A DNA stretch of 64,000 nt from Isoetes taiwanensis (GCA_021234155.1 JAJEKV010000002.1:32851645-32915644); one strand, 5' to 3'; positions 11,499 through 23,448 are shown, counted from the first letter of the stretch. Program-made: numbers and translations. Notes: generated from the sequence alone by a model not told the origin.

Positions 11499-14400
11499 GT
11501 CTTGCAAGCCCTTTAGAACTTTTGTCTCTTCTCTCCCTAACAGTGATAACCCTTCTAGTATGAAGGACTGGGTCGAGAAGACCAAGCTTATAAAGACTTG
11601 GGTTAAAAACTGGGGTAAGAACAGAGCTAAGGAGTTTAAAAGAGACAAAGAAGAGGTGTACAATCTGCTGAGACTGGTGAAGCAAGACTTACTAGCAGAC
11701 CCGTATAATATTGCTAATCAAAATTTGGAGGAGGAATTAGAAGGGAAAGCCAGAGCAATCGAAGAGATAGAGGCTAGGGGGGCGGCTGTCCGCTCGAAAA
11801 CCAAATGGTATGCTGAATTAGATCATGAAAATTCTAAATGTTTCTTCAGAATGGCTGGGGCAAGAATGGCAGAAAACAACATCTTATCGGTCAAGGATGA
11901 TAACTCTAATGTATTAGAAGATCAGCAGGAAATCAGATCATTTATAAGGGCCAGTTTTGAAAAACAATTTAAGGAAGATCCACTGCCTAACTCATATCAT
12001 CCGAGATTAGCCTCTTGGATGAACAATCTTGATTGGGGGAAGAGGATTACCCAGGATGAAAATAGACTTCTACTCCGTAATCTGGGGAAGGATGAGATTT
12101 ACAAGACTCTGTGCTCTCTAGCAGCGGGGAAATCCCCGGGCCTAGATGGCTTTCCCCCAGAATTCTTTGTTGAATTCTGGGATGTGCTGGGAAATGATTT
12201 TACCAGAGCAGTTTGTGGAGCATGGGCCACTCATTCCTTGCACCCGACACTAGCAGCTGGTTTTATCACCCTTGTTCCCAAGGTCTCTAAGCCTTTAAGT
12301 CTCGGGGAATGGAGGCCCATTGCACTCACAAATGCCATCTATAAAGTGATTATGAAGGCTATTGCTAATCGTCTAAACCTATTCTTAACAGAGTCATTGG
12401 GCAGGAGCAATCGACCTTCTTGCCGGGGAGGTATATATTGGATAACTACCTTGCAGCAAAAGAAGGTCTACATTGGTGTCAGGCTTCCAAACAAAAATGT
12501 GTGCTGGTCAAGATGGATTTTAGAAAGGCCTATGACTCCCTAAGATGGGATGCGCTGCGTGCGGTCATGAGTCGTTTGGGATTTGATTCACAGTTTATTC
12601 ACCTGGCTATGGGGATGAATAGTGTTGCATCTGCCTCGGTGCTAGTTAATGGGCAACCATCTGGACTGTTTAATCTCAAGAAAGGCATAAGACAAGGCTG
12701 TCCCTTGGATCCTTACCTGTTCCTCATTATGGCAAATCTGTTATCCAGAATGGTCCAACTAAAAGAGTCAGAAGGGAACCTAGAAGGGCTTACCTTCCCT
12801 GAAGGTACAGAAAAGTTAACAATCATGCAATACGCAGTTATGTTCCTCAGGTATGACGATAACAACTTCCACTCGTTTCGAGAAATCCTTCTGTCTTTTG
12901 AGGTTATCTCTGGAATTGGCCTCAATGCAAACAAATGTACAGTGCTATGGGCTTCGGAAAGTGATATTGATCCTCGAGCCAGGGGTCTGGGCTTTCCAAT
13001 CGTGGCAGCTGGAGGGATAGTTACACTCCTTGGTCTCCCTCTAGCTCTCTCTGATGGTCTTAAGGGCCTCTGGACCCCTGTACTAGACAAACTCAGAAGG
13101 AAAGTGGGTCTTTGGTCTACCAAATCCCTAGCCACCGCGGGGCAAGTGACAATGGCTAATACAGTCCTAATGGCCTCTCATGTCTATTATTCGTCAGTTA
13201 TGGTTTCTCAAAAGGGGATATATAACCAAATGTAGGTTATCATCAGGAAATTTATCTGGGGAGGAATGGCCAAAGTGGCTTGGGATGAGCTCTGTCGTGA
13301 TAAAAAAGACGGAGGGCTGGGATGCAAGGACCCTTTCTTACAAGCACAGGCCTTGGCAGCCAAATTTGTTTGGCGGACATTACAAGGTGAGTCCCCTGAA
13401 GCATCTCCCGCTTTAAAATTTGTATCTTACTGGTTGAAGCAAGGCAAACTCCTGCACAAACCTTCTCTCCCTAGAGATGAACTGGGTTCCCTATACTTTG
13501 GCTTTAAGGTGGCCCCTGGTACGTCCTCAGGGATGAGAAAGATGCTCCAGGCATGGGGGCATGTGCTCCATCTATTCACTCCCATGGACCCTCCTAAGAA
13601 TGCAGGTGGATTTAGCTTATTCTAGAACATCAAGATTTGGGAGAGAAATGGTCTTCCTTTGGCTCTCTCACACTCGCGTATTTTCATCAAATGGAAGAGC
13701 TCTGGAATAACAATGCTGCAACACCTTTGGGTTAATGGTAAGTGGGTCTGCTGGACCACATTCAAGGATAGAATCCAGGCTCCTGGTGAAGGAAACCGTA
13801 GAAGTACTGAAGGAAATCTTATGGAATGCTACCAATATATCTGGTACCATGGGGCCTTGTGAGAAATGGCTACTTGATGGGCAAACACAATATAGTGTGG
13901 CAAAGATCTATAGTGCCATGTGCCAGGATAGTCCCCTAAAAGCTGAGGAAAGACTAGGAGTGAGTAATTTAGTAGCTAAGAATGCTTTAGCGAATTCGTG
14001 GAAAACTATCTGTTCCAGGAAGATCCAGTCCTTTAGATGGTTAGCTCTGCAAGGGGGACTCAGTACAAAAGAAAATCTGTTTAACAAGGATATTGTAGGG
14101 GATGATAAGTGTCCTCTTGGTTGTCTAGCTACAGAATCTACGGAGCATCTCTTCCTCTGCCCATATGTAGCGGAGTTCTGGCAGTGGGTTTGCCCTATTA
14201 TTGGGCTTATGATGCACCAATTGGTATGGCCAGAGATGGTATTAGTTTCAGACAAGTGCTGTATAGAAGCCTCCTTGGTAAATCTGGCACTCTGGGTGAT
14301 TTGGAAACATCGGTGTGGTGTAGCTCTGGGTGGTCAAGTAGTCTCTATCATGAAGCTAAAAAACTCCTTCAACCTGGAAGTTGCCCTGACGGCTTTGTCA

Positions 14401-14794
14401 CACCATAGGAAAAAAGGCAAGGAGTACAATAAGGGGCTTGATAGACTAGAGACCCTGGTGGGGTTCTATTCCTACTTTAACTGCCATTGGGTGGATACTG
14501 ATAACTCTGTTGACGAAGCAGCCACGACCTGTGGTTCAGATTCCTTAACTATCCAAGTTTGAGAATTGCTAAGGGGATCTAACTATGGAATGGAGCTGCC
14601 TCTCCCTGTAGTATCCACCCCTGGGAGAAGAAAGGTGCTTTCCCTTATAGTACCCTACAGGTGGAGGAGAAGAGGAGATGCTCTCTATAGTACATGTGTT
14701 TTGACCCCCTTGAACATCCGTATTGTTTTGCTTACCCTTAAGGGGTAGCTGTTGTACATATCTTTTCAACTTTCTATATATACACACATACTTA

Positions 14795-14835
<41 letters not shown>

Positions 14836-14844
14836 TGCGCGCCC
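11499..14844 (+). mobile_element. L1-like LINE, 5'-truncated, poly(A) tail, 13-bp target duplication
   Basis: The insertion spans 11512-14831 and ends in a long A-run (14800-14831). It is flanked by GTCTTGCAAGCCC (11499-11511) and GTCTTGCGCGCCC (14832-14844), a 13-bp target duplication with two mismatches. The flanking sequence on both sides belongs to one antisense LTR, which confirms the borders. The LINE lacks ORF1 and the endonuclease, so it was truncated at the 5' end. Confidence 0.9.
11512..14562 (+). pseudogene. L1-type ORF2 reverse transcriptase, inactivated
   Basis: The frames read a plant L1 ORF2 from before the RT to the C-terminal zinc-knuckle region. RT motifs include GKSPGLDGFPPEFF, EWRPIALTNAIYKV, VKMDFRKAYDSLRWD and GIRQGCPLDPYLFL. 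The catalytic YADD box is damaged: around 12830 it reads QYAVMFLRYDDN, as if DDT had been lost. The C-terminal part contains CPLGC, then STEHLFLCPY, as in RVT zinc-binding tails. At least three frame changes (near 12410, 13235 and 13620-13735) break it. The apparent N-terminal residues before 11512 come from antisense LTR sequence, not from the LINE. Confidence 0.9.
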
Positions 14845-16340
14845 TTCCCCTATGGGCTCCTATAACAGCGGAAGCATAAACATAAACATCAGCACTAGCA
14901 ATAACAATACAATCAGCTATCTCGAAGGTAGTACCATCTATCCATCCATAGATCCATCATAGACAATAATACATCATAAAACAGAATAGCTCCTACCCAA
15001 GCTCAGACTCATAAGGGAGGTAAACTGACAGCTGGGCCTCAAGATAGAGCAGACCGAGATATACCAATGGCGGGGCTGGCTATAGACAATGGCTAGGACT
15101 GACCACTCCATCCGCCGCTCTTGTGCATACTATACAGATGGGCTAAATCGGGTTCTGGCGTGACTATAGCCTGCCGGATACACGTCTCATGGCATCGCCC
15201 ATCGAGACTACTTTGGGTTGCATCTCCCCGGTCTGATGAGGCAGGAAGGGTTGCATCTCCCTTTCTTGAGGTCTAGTGGCTCCACGGGCGGCTAGAGAAT
15301 CGCGGCAACACACGATTTGTAGTACACGACTGAACCCCCCAAAACAAGAGCCATGCCGACACCTGTGATTCTTGAGAGGCAGGGTGACACCATTGCCCTA
15401 GGAGGTGTCGGATCCATGCCCGGCCCATGCGAAGTGACCGACTATAGGCCTAGCCCGCTATGGGTCCCCAGTAGCCACGCTCAGCAGGCACCTCCCTCCA
15501 CTTTGCCATTAGCCCCGTTGTATGGTGCTAAGTCACTTCATAGCCCCCGTAGCCGGGTGGGTTCCTATGCATAGGCCGCATCTAATAGGAACTAAGGGGT
15601 CTAAACTAGGAGCATCATCTGAATAATGGGTACTAGGTCTCTACCCCCCTTCCCAATACAAGAGGAGCAAACATGATCAACCAACATCGCATATCCACAT
15701 AACATGATAAATAATGAGAATAATGTCTAAACCTAATCACATGCATCTAACTTACAGTTAGGTTTCATTGATTAGGGTTCAAGATCTAGACTAAGGGTTC
15801 TAGAATGGCTCTACTAGAGATACGAAATGCTAACTCATCTGGAATTCTAACTTCCAGATGATCTACAAAGGACTCTACTGAAATACCTACTCCTGAGGAA
15901 CTCCATCTTGTCCCAGCGTCTCCACAGCCTACTGATGCGCGCACGCTCCCACTCCTACTGATGCGTGCACGCTTCAGGGGCTGCTATGCTATGTTGTGCC
16001 ATAGCAGACGGTTCTCGAAACGGAGTTTCGAGCGCGAACAAGGTTCCAAGACTGTTGGAGCCAGAAAAATGGCCTAGGGTTAGGGTTTGGCCATTTATAG
16101 ATTAGGGTTCCATGTCACTGCCACGTGGCTCCAATAGGGTGCTTCCGTGTGGTGGGTGCCCAATAAGATGAGGCCATGTGGAAATCGCCCTATGCCTAAG
16201 TTTGGCTAAGTTATATGAAAAACTTAGCCATGCTCTTTTTTCCACCTACTATGGTGTACAAGGCTACGAAAGTAGACTTGTACAGTGACGTGGCCCAGAA
16301 ATATACGTATTTATAGCGTATATTTCAGGGGAACATCACA

Positions 16341-16805
16341 TAACTAGAGGCCCAAAAAATGTATGCAATGCATGCATGTCAGACATGCATGTGCGCCCAT
16401 TCTAGAATCCTTATCCGATGGCTTGGATCAATGGCATTCTAGAATTAGGGCTCGCATGAATATGATAAAACTGCTGATAAGAAAGGAACTTCAATATACC
16501 AAAATGAGATTGAGGGCGAAAGTCGAAGGAATTTGTTCAAAAAAGAGACAAAGCCGAGAAGCCACAATATGGAAAGAAACGCCAAAATGGTCAAGCCAAG
16601 CAGGGAGAATCCCCTCCCCTGCATGGTTTCGAAGGATAAAAATAAAGTGCTACTGAGAGAGGTGAGGAAGCACCGGTGAGACGTTGATGAAGAACCTTTT
16701 CCAAGCGAACCAGCGGCCCAAAAAATGCACGCAATGCATACATGCGAGACATGCATGTTCGCCCATTCTAGAATCCTGATCTAATGGCTCGGATCGATGG
16801 CATTG
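16341..16805. mobile_element. Small element with about 95-bp direct terminal repeats
   Basis: Segments 16349-16444 and 16715-16804 are direct repeats starting GGCCCAAAAAATG. They contain an alternating GCATGCATG tract and an inverted ATTCTAGAAT / ATTCTAGAA pair around a GATGGCTTGGATC core. The spacer includes GAGACGTTGATGAAGAAC, which resembles GAAACGTCGATGAAGAAC in the 62.5-63.6 kb elements, so both belong to one family. The size and terminal repeats resemble TRIM-like or retrozyme-like elements, but I see no primer-binding site. It abuts the LTR end at 16340. Confidence 0.55.
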
Positions 16806-16999
16806 CAAGTAAAAGGCAAACACATATAGACCTTTAGTGGATCTAATTTCTATTGATTAGTTTGTGTTGTCCAATGGATATTGCTAATTGACAATATAAT
16901 ATCTTTATAATGCTGTACAAATAAAATTTAGGTGATAAGCACAATGCTCAATACACAATGGACTATGATAAAGATCTAGAATAACCCATGGTCACTTAA

Positions 17000-18380
17000 T
17001 CCACTTGCTACAACATCTAGCAACTAGAAATTCACCACTTAGAGCCTTACTTGAAGTAAAGTCACTATGCAAATGTCATGTAGTACAATAAACCATTTGT
17101 AGAAGAAGCTATTCATGGAATGTAAATGTGGTGTGGCTACATAAAGTCCAATCATATGCTATAGCACATGGAAATTCCTCCCCTAGAATTTTACTTGCTT
17201 TGCTTTAAGCAATGCCACCATGCAAGACTCATGTAGTAAAGGAGACCACTTGTAGACTAAGAGAGTCATGGAATGTAAGTGAGGTCATGGAATATACATG
17301 ATCTTTGGAAACTCTTGTGCCACATACAATATGCATAATTTAAGTAATAATTACAAGAAGGGGAGAAGGGGGGGGGGGATACAATACACACTTTTGGGTC
17401 ACTCACATTGCTTGTGCAGCAAAAACTATGTGTCACCCCTCTCGTTGGATAGTGGCGCAAGATTGCCTACTATCTCCATCATTATTCGTTTTATTCATAA
17501 AAGAGCTAGAAGAAAGGATAGCGAGATTTAGAAGCAAAGGCACCATGATATATTGCAAAAGACGCGCTATTGTCTAGAAGTGCCATAAGTGTGCATACAT
17601 GCAAAAACACTTAAATATCCTAGTGAGTTTTTTCAAACTCCCTATAAGGGTTCAATTTTTTGCACCTACAGAGTAAACCCTTAAATATCCTAGTGATTTT
17701 CTTCAAACTCCCTATAAGGGTTCAAATTTTTGCACCTACATAGGTTTTAAACCTTCGGGCATCACCGATGGCAACGCCTCGTAGTGAGTACAAGGTAGGA
17801 GTATCCGCTTCGTGCTAAAAGTAAAGTAAAGTAAAATTAGAAGTCTCTTTTGGTGCATCAATTTGACCATGTCATACTATAGGGTGTAGCTTCGTGCTAA
17901 AAGTAAAGTAAAATTAGAAGTCTCTTTTGGTGCATCAATTTGACCATGTCATACTATAGGGTGTAGCTGATGATTCAATGGTGCTTTGAAAGCTCTATTT
18001 GCGTGTTACATATAGAAGATAGATCATTCCATTTGCCACGTATACCTAACATCCATAGAAATGTAGAATATGGCATATTATTGAGTAGCAAACACTTCAA
18101 GGCAAGTTGTAATTTTCAATATCCTCGATAGACTGTAGATGATTTGTAGATAAGATCATTTGTGCAAAGCATCAGATAGGCTATGGCTATTAAATCAACA
18201 TAAGGCTACTAAAAATTCCAACAAAGGACTACTCATTTCAAAACTTGTGTTAACTTCAAAGATACTATGGCTATTAAAACAACATGAGGGAAATAAATTC
18301 CAGCAAAGGAAGACAATCACATTCTGTCTACTATGGCTTCTCAACTATGAAGGACCACAAATTCCAGTACAGGACAGCTA
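17000..18380 (+). repeat. Dispersed 1.3-kb repeat, plus orientation
   Basis: Much of this segment recurs in reverse orientation at about 51690-53090. Shared stretches include the CAAACTCCCTATAAGGGTTCAA block, the AAGGTAGGAGTATCCGCTTCG block and the TATGGCTATTAAAxCAACATGAGG block. Locally it carries tandem duplications: about 62 bases at 17608-17668 and 17671-17733, and about 81 bases at 17808-17888 and 17889-17968. No ORF is convincing. It ends about 150 bases before the oxidase start codon and so may overlap that gene's promoter. Confidence 0.6.
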
Positions 18381-18521
18381 AGATGAAAACACATGAGTTA
18401 CCTTCCTCTTGTCTCTCTTGCCTCATCGGTAGTGGTAGTGACATTTCATTTATTTCATTTCTCTTCTCCCCTCTTTTTTCTTCCCAAATAAATCTCACTT
18501 GCAAGTTCCACTTGGTGAAGC

Positions 18522-20228
18522 ATGGCTTGCCTACATCTTCTAATCTTGGTCCTCCTCCAGCCTCTAGTGCACCAACTTGATGCTAGAACTTGGTGTATGC
18601 CAAACCAGAATTGCTGGCCAACCCAGCAGGTGTGGATGGCATTTTCCAATTCTTTGAATGGCAGCCTCCTTAAGCCCCATCCATCTGCTTTCTACTGCCA
18701 CTATCCCAACTACAATTCACAGCTATGCCAAATAGCCACTAGCAATTGGACCAATGCTTTCTGGAGAGCTGATCAGGTGGGCTCTATGCAATATCCAAAC
18801 TGGGAGGCTTTTGATGACCAAACCTGCCTCATTAACAGCGATCCAAGCATACTTTGCTATCAAGGAGCAGTTCCAATTTATGCTGTAAACGTTGCAGACA
18901 TTCAAGATGTGCAAGAGAGCCTAAGATTTGCAGCAAAATACAACATAAGGCTTGTGGTGAAGAACACAGGGCATGATTTTCTGGGCAGAAGTAGTGCACC
19001 TGGATCTTTAAGTATATGGTTGCATAATCTGAAAAGGATTAGGTTTGACAAATCATTTGTGGCAGACGGGCACTGTGGAAGGCAACAAGGTGCAGCCCTA
19101 ACGGCAGAAGCAGGGGTTCAATGGAGAGAATTATACGAGGTTGCAGACCAGAATGGTGTAGTGGTAGTTGGGTCACAGGGATCTTCTGTTGGAGTGGCAG
19201 GAGGATATGTTCAAGGTGGAGGACATAGCGCCTTGTCTAGATACTATGGCCTGGCTGCAGATAATGTTTTGCAGTTTACCCTTGTAACTCCAGATGGGAA
19301 GATTAGAATTGCCAACATGTGCCAGAATCAAGAGCTCTTTTGGGCACTGCGCGGTGGCGGAGGAGGTACCTTTGGTGTGGTCATGTCGGTCACATTTCGA
19401 ACATTTCCTGCACTGCAAAATGTCATAGGTGCATCCTATGCTATCATTTCTAGTAATTCTTCCCAAATTCATGACTTTGTCTACCAGTTCACTTCCATTA
19501 CTCCGCAGTTGGCAGATTTTGGTTGGTCTGGCTACTTCACAATTGGCTTGTCTTACTTTACTCTCCAATACCTTGTACCTAACAAGAACTTATCATCTGC
19601 ACAAGCATCTTTAGCTCCCCTTCTAGAATATGTTAATGGTCATCCCCAACTCAATCTCACTTACTCCTCTTTCAGCTCTTATCCATCCTTTCGAGCATGG
19701 CACACCTTTGCCCAATGCTCTATAAATCCTGGAGTCTGCACTGATCGCACAGGTTTGAATGTGATCCTTGCATCTCGATTAATCCCTAGAACTACAATTG
19801 TAGAGAAGCCTGCAACTCTGACTCAAATCTTCATGGATGGTCTAAGGAATGGATCAAATCGTGTCACTGGCCTTATGGTGGCAGGTGGCAATGTAACACA
19901 ATACAGAAATGATGCTGTAAATCCTCCATGGCGTAAGGCATTGTGGGAACTTAGCTTCAGGATTGAATTCCCGCAGAATTCTAGCGGTGCGCAGACTAGA
20001 GCTTACATTGAGAAACTTAGCAGCATCAATGCACCATTGAGGAATTTGACACCTGAATCTGGAGCCTACTTGAATGAGGCAGATTACAATGAGCCCAATT
20101 GGCAACAAAGCTTTTTTGGGCACAACTATCCCAGACTTCTGCGGATTAAGAAAAAGGTAGATCCTTTTGCTCTGCTAATTTGTCACTTCTGTGTTGGAAG
20201 CGAGGATGATCTCTTTAAATTGATGTGA
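18522..20228 (+). CDS. Secreted FAD-linked oxidase, fungal-type BBE-like
   Basis: A 568-residue intact ORF, probably the only functional host-type gene here. Residues 1-21 form a signal peptide. A PCMH-type FAD-binding domain follows: NTGHDFLGRS at about 148-157 (His151 is the likely 8-alpha-histidyl flavin link), VGVAGGYVQGGGHSALSR at about 223-240, then GLAADNVL and ALRGGGGGTFG. The BBE C-terminal domain carries NYPRLLRIKKKVDP and a Cys-containing CHFCVGSED ending. Such enzymes oxidise alcohols, alkaloids or sugars, and the substrate cannot be told. The Cys that forms the second flavin bond in plant BBE-like proteins is missing, and the motif layout is that of ascomycete and basidiomycete enzymes rather than the usual plant family. 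Many N-glycosylation sequons fit secretion. There are no introns and no frame breaks. The first Met precedes the signal peptide directly. A transfer from a fungus is possible; fungal contamination is unlikely given the surrounding plant repeats. Confidence 0.9.
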   Translation: MACLHLLILVLLQPLVHQLDARTWCMPNQNCWPTQQVWMAFSNSLNGSLLKPHPSAFYCHYPNYNSQLCQIATSNWTNAFWRADQVGSMQYPNWEAFDDQTCLINSDPSILCYQGAVPIYAVNVADIQDVQESLRFAAKYNIRLVVKNTGHDFLGRSSAPGSLSIWLHNLKRIRFDKSFVADGHCGRQQGAALTAEAGVQWRELYEVADQNGVVVVGSQGSSVGVAGGYVQGGGHSALSRYYGLAADNVLQFTLVTPDGKIRIANMCQNQELFWALRGGGGGTFGVVMSVTFRTFPALQNVIGASYAIISSNSSQIHDFVYQFTSITPQLADFGWSGYFTIGLSYFTLQYLVPNKNLSSAQASLAPLLEYVNGHPQLNLTYSSFSSYPSFRAWHTFAQCSINPGVCTDRTGLNVILASRLIPRTTIVEKPATLTQIFMDGLRNGSNRVTGLMVAGGNVTQYRNDAVNPPWRKALWELSFRIEFPQNSSGAQTRAYIEKLSSINAPLRNLTPESGAYLNEADYNEPNWQQSFFGHNYPRLLRIKKKVDPFALLICHFCVGSEDDLFKLM

Positions 20229-21480
20229 GGATCATCAAAAGTATTATATAGAACAATAAGCCACACTATCAAAAAATTGCAAAAAGTGGATGCATTATTA
20301 TCATATAGTTGCAAATTCTTGCCTAACTTTAACATCCCTCTTTGATGGCAGTAATGGAACATGCTTGGCATACTTTGCTTGCTTGCAGTACTGTACTGTA
20401 TATTTTCTTCTGTAAAGGATAATATCTTACCTCTTACCTGCATATGGGAAGGCAGTTGCCGCAAATCCCATGGATATATTCATCTATACTTAATGAATTA
20501 GACAAACATTTACAACGTAAATTGGTCATATTTGTCAATCAAATACGCATCTAAATATAGCAGAAGCATATGAAATATTAGGAAGAAACATAGTGCATAT
20601 TTATTTTTCTGTATGTTTACTGACAAAACATCATGAAAAAGCCGCAATTGATGGTATATGCACTGGAACAGGTTCGTCAATGAGCATATTTGATGATATT
20701 TAGTTTAAAACAGTTGCCTCCTTATCATTGTAATATTGATGCAGCAAGCCCGGACTAAAGAAAGACATGAACAAGCTTATCAGGCATGATATATTATATC
20801 ATATCGTAGACATGGTTTGACTCCAGAACATCCATTTTGCACCACTAATAGTTAAGCTCAAGTTTAGGAACTACAAGAACATGGGGCATTGGGTGAAAAA
20901 GCTTTCTATTTCTCCTGCTCTGAGTGAGGATTTACATGCGTTTGCTGTAATGCATCTTTATATTAGCCTATAATGCTCATCAGTTAAAGGTATTGGGAAT
21001 GGAGAATAGTTACTGCACAAGTAAACAATAGGAAGGATACTTACTTGGAGAGATTGTTCCAAGAGGAGACACACAAGTAAAATAATGGAAAATGAAAACA
21101 CAATATTTGTAAATAGCTCCAACCATCCATTCCCTTGCTGCAAATGAGTGAAATAGTGGACGCGAAAGAAAATCAATCAAGGACATACTTAATCTATGAA
21201 ACGCTGCTCTTGGTCAAAACCTCTGATTATTGTTTCTCCAGTAAGAGATTCTCCAAAGTAATGAATTATTGGGGCCTTTTGTATTCCTTCGGGACAGTTC
21301 TCTCGATGATGATACACCTCTATCATCTGACATGCATCAATACTAAATATTACAATCAAATTCAACGTAGGCTTTTTGTAACTGCCTATAGACACAAGCA
21401 AGCTAGTATGGTTTTTGTAACTGCCTACAGACACAGGCAAGCTACTGTGATGCACACAAATATAAGGAGACTGCTTGGGA
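20229..21480. other. Intergenic region downstream of the oxidase
   Basis: AT-rich and without supported genes. It presumably includes the oxidase 3' UTR, but I see no single clear polyadenylation signal to place. A short duplicated phrase (TTTTTGTAACTGCCTA-AGACACA) occurs at 21372 and 21413. Confidence 0.4.
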
Positions 21481-21506
21481 CATGATGCCAGCAGTCGCTA
21501 ATAGTG

Positions 21507-21612
21507 AGACCAGGCTTACTGCTAACTCATCAAGGCACATTCACTACCTGTTACATGTGAGACCATGTGAGACCAGGCTTACTGCTAACTCATCAAGGCA
21601 CATTCACCATTC
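21507..21612. repeat. 40-bp direct repeat
   Basis: The phrase GAGACCAGGCTTACTGCTAA and the following 20 bases occur at 21507-21546 and again at 21571-21610. The block directly precedes the foldback element at 21650. Confidence 0.7.
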
Positions 21613-21649
21613 ACCAGCTGCTACATGTGAGGTGACATGTGATGTATAA

Positions 21650-21795
21650 GGGAAAATCTCTCCCGAGGGTTTTTCGGGAAATAATCTGCGAGGCGGCGCC
21701 GCCAGCTGTGGCGGCGCATGAGCGGTGGAGCCGCCACCGCTGGCGGCGCCGCCGAGCGGATTCTTTCCCAGAAAATCTGAGGGAGAGATTTTCCC
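21650..21795. repeat. Foldback (hairpin) element, GC-rich core
   Basis: Arms GGGAAAATCTCTCCC (21650-21664) and GGGAGAGATTTTCCC (21781-21795) are perfect inverted repeats. Inside, GCGGCGCCGCCAGC and GCTGGCGGCGCCGC form a second, GC-rich inverted pair, so the whole 146 bases could fold into one hairpin. The flanks ATGTATAA and GTGCATAA are similar 8-mers and may be a decayed target duplication. The ORFs read across it are artefacts of the palindrome. Confidence 0.75.
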
Positions 21796-21797
21796 GT

Positions 21798-22840
21798 GCA
21801 TAATACACGCCAGCTGGGATTACGTGCATGACCTGTCCTCCATGTTGGTGCCACATCAGCAAACTTTATAAAGCTTTTTTTTTTTCATTTTTTTTGGCGG
21901 AGCTTCTGGCTATGGCGCATGCAGTGATCTTGCCGGAGCTCCCGTGATGGCGCTCGGTCTCCTAATGCTGGCGCTTGGTCTGAAGTCGTTAGTAGAGGCC
22001 TGTGTGCGTCTTTCTAGCTAATATTTGCATGGCGCTGGCGATTATCTTCGTGTTTTATGCACAGGTTTGATCAGTTGGCTATGGCGACTTGTAGTTGGGA
22101 TCTTGGCGACTTCTAGTGCGCAGATTTGCTGGCGGTGGCGATTATCTTGGTGTTTTCTGCAGATCAGTTGGCTACGGTGACTTCTAAAGTGACTTGGCGA
22201 CTTGTAAAGCATCTTGGCAACTTCTAGTTGGGACCTTGGCGACTTCTAGTGCACGGATTTGTTGGCGGTGGCGATTATCTTGGTGTTTTCTGCAGATCAA
22301 TTGGCTATGGCGACTTCTAAAGCAACTTGATGACTTCTAAAGCAAGGATTTGTTGGCCGATCTTTACAGTGACGTTTTTTGACGGATCTTTACTATTTTG
22401 AGGTGTTCAATGACCTTTAGCCGATCTTTCCAGAGTTTTGGGATCTTTTGGGCCTATCTTTACCGAGTATTTTGGGCTATAATCAGAGTATGTTTCAGAT
22501 TTTGATCTCAAGGGTTTAGCAGCAGTGATCAGTCATGCTTTGGATAAGAATCGACCTTGAATAAACAGTTTGTAATCTGTCTGATAAACCTTGAAATTTT
22601 GGAGTTAACCTTGTTTTGTAATCTTGGAGTTAACCTTAGAATCTGAAATCTTGGAGTTAACCTTGGAATCTGAAATCTTATTTTGTAATCTTGGAGTTAA
22701 TCTTGGAATGTAAAATTTCAGTCTTTGTAATCTGTATCTGTAAATTGTATTATGCAAAATTGAGGTGCAGGTTGAGATGAAATTATCAGAAATAATTTGA
22801 TAGCAAAATCAAAGTAATCCCAAGCTGGCGTGTATTACGT
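21798..22840. mobile_element. About 1-kb inverted-repeat element, non-autonomous
   Basis: The left end reads TAATACACGCCAGCTGGGATTA (21801-21822). The right end reads TAATCCCAAGCTGGCGTGTATTA near 22815-22837, its near-exact reverse complement. The interior is non-coding and holds degenerate tandem repeats (GGCGGTGGCGATTATCTTGG near 22120 and 22262; CTTGGAGTTAACCTT near 22600-22700). This fits a MITE-like DNA element. I cannot define a target duplication, so the superfamily is open. Confidence 0.55.
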
Positions 22841-23448
22841 TAGACACAGCCTCCGTTACCTGACCTGTATGGACACAAGGAAGTCGCTGCTCCATTCCTT
22901 TTCTTCTCATTCTGAATCTGTAACAAAAAGACTCTCACAGCAAGAAACATTTCCAATACGATTAATACATCTGTGAACTGTCTATCTTTCTTGATAATTT
23001 TAGAAGGCGGTTCTCTGGCTGGCTTGTGCTGCGGTTAGGCAAGCATGTAACCAGTGCAGCAAACCGCCCCAATAATCCTGCTGCAATCGCGCCATGATTC
23101 CATACATACCATAAGAGAGGGAAGAAGAAAGGAAAAATGTAACAGGAAATGAATGAAAACCTAAACCTAATAAGAGACGAAACATAATAAACCTAATTTA
23201 AAAAAAGGGACAATTACTATAATAATATACTAAATATATTGCCCAAGAAAAGAAAAAATTTCCTGCAAATTATATACCCTGCCGGAAATTCGCATGGAAA
23301 TATTTTTATCCCCGGTAATTTCCCTACGTACATATTTTTGTTGTCGCAACTACTTCCTGCAAATTTTTTTTTACTCGAAAATATCAATTTTCAACCGGTA
23401 GTCTGCTTAACTTCCTAGGAATTTGGTGCACGTTGCCTCCATAGGGCT
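22841..23448. other. No gene seen
   Basis: AT-rich sequence without a coding region or repeat that I can support. Confidence 0.4.

Larger units (their letters stand above)
11375..16340 (-). mobile_element. LTR of the H3-ORF retrotransposon family, split by a LINE
   Basis: Read on the minus strand, the LTR starts TGTGATGTTC at 16340 and ends CGACACA at 11375, giving TG...CA ends with a near-palindromic TGTGACG/CGTCACA terminus as in the LTRs at 29635 and 35430. It shares long stretches with those LTRs, for example the GGAAGGGCGCGCCAAGAC region and the GTCGGATCCATGCC-type segment at 15400-15480, antisense. An L1-like LINE (11512-14831) interrupts it; without the LINE the LTR is about 1.64 kb, the same as the other family members. 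The body continues to lower coordinates (PBS, then H3-tail ORF). I found no partner LTR, so this copy is truncated. Confidence 0.85.

Noticed and set aside
11326-11511. N-terminal part of the long L1 ORF as real LINE protein
   Set aside because: This stretch aligns with the antisense LTR end and PBS; the LINE starts after the target duplication at 11512.
21604-21862. Three overlapping minus-strand ORFs near 21.7 kb
   Set aside because: They cross the GC-rich hairpin and reflect its lack of stop codons, not a gene.
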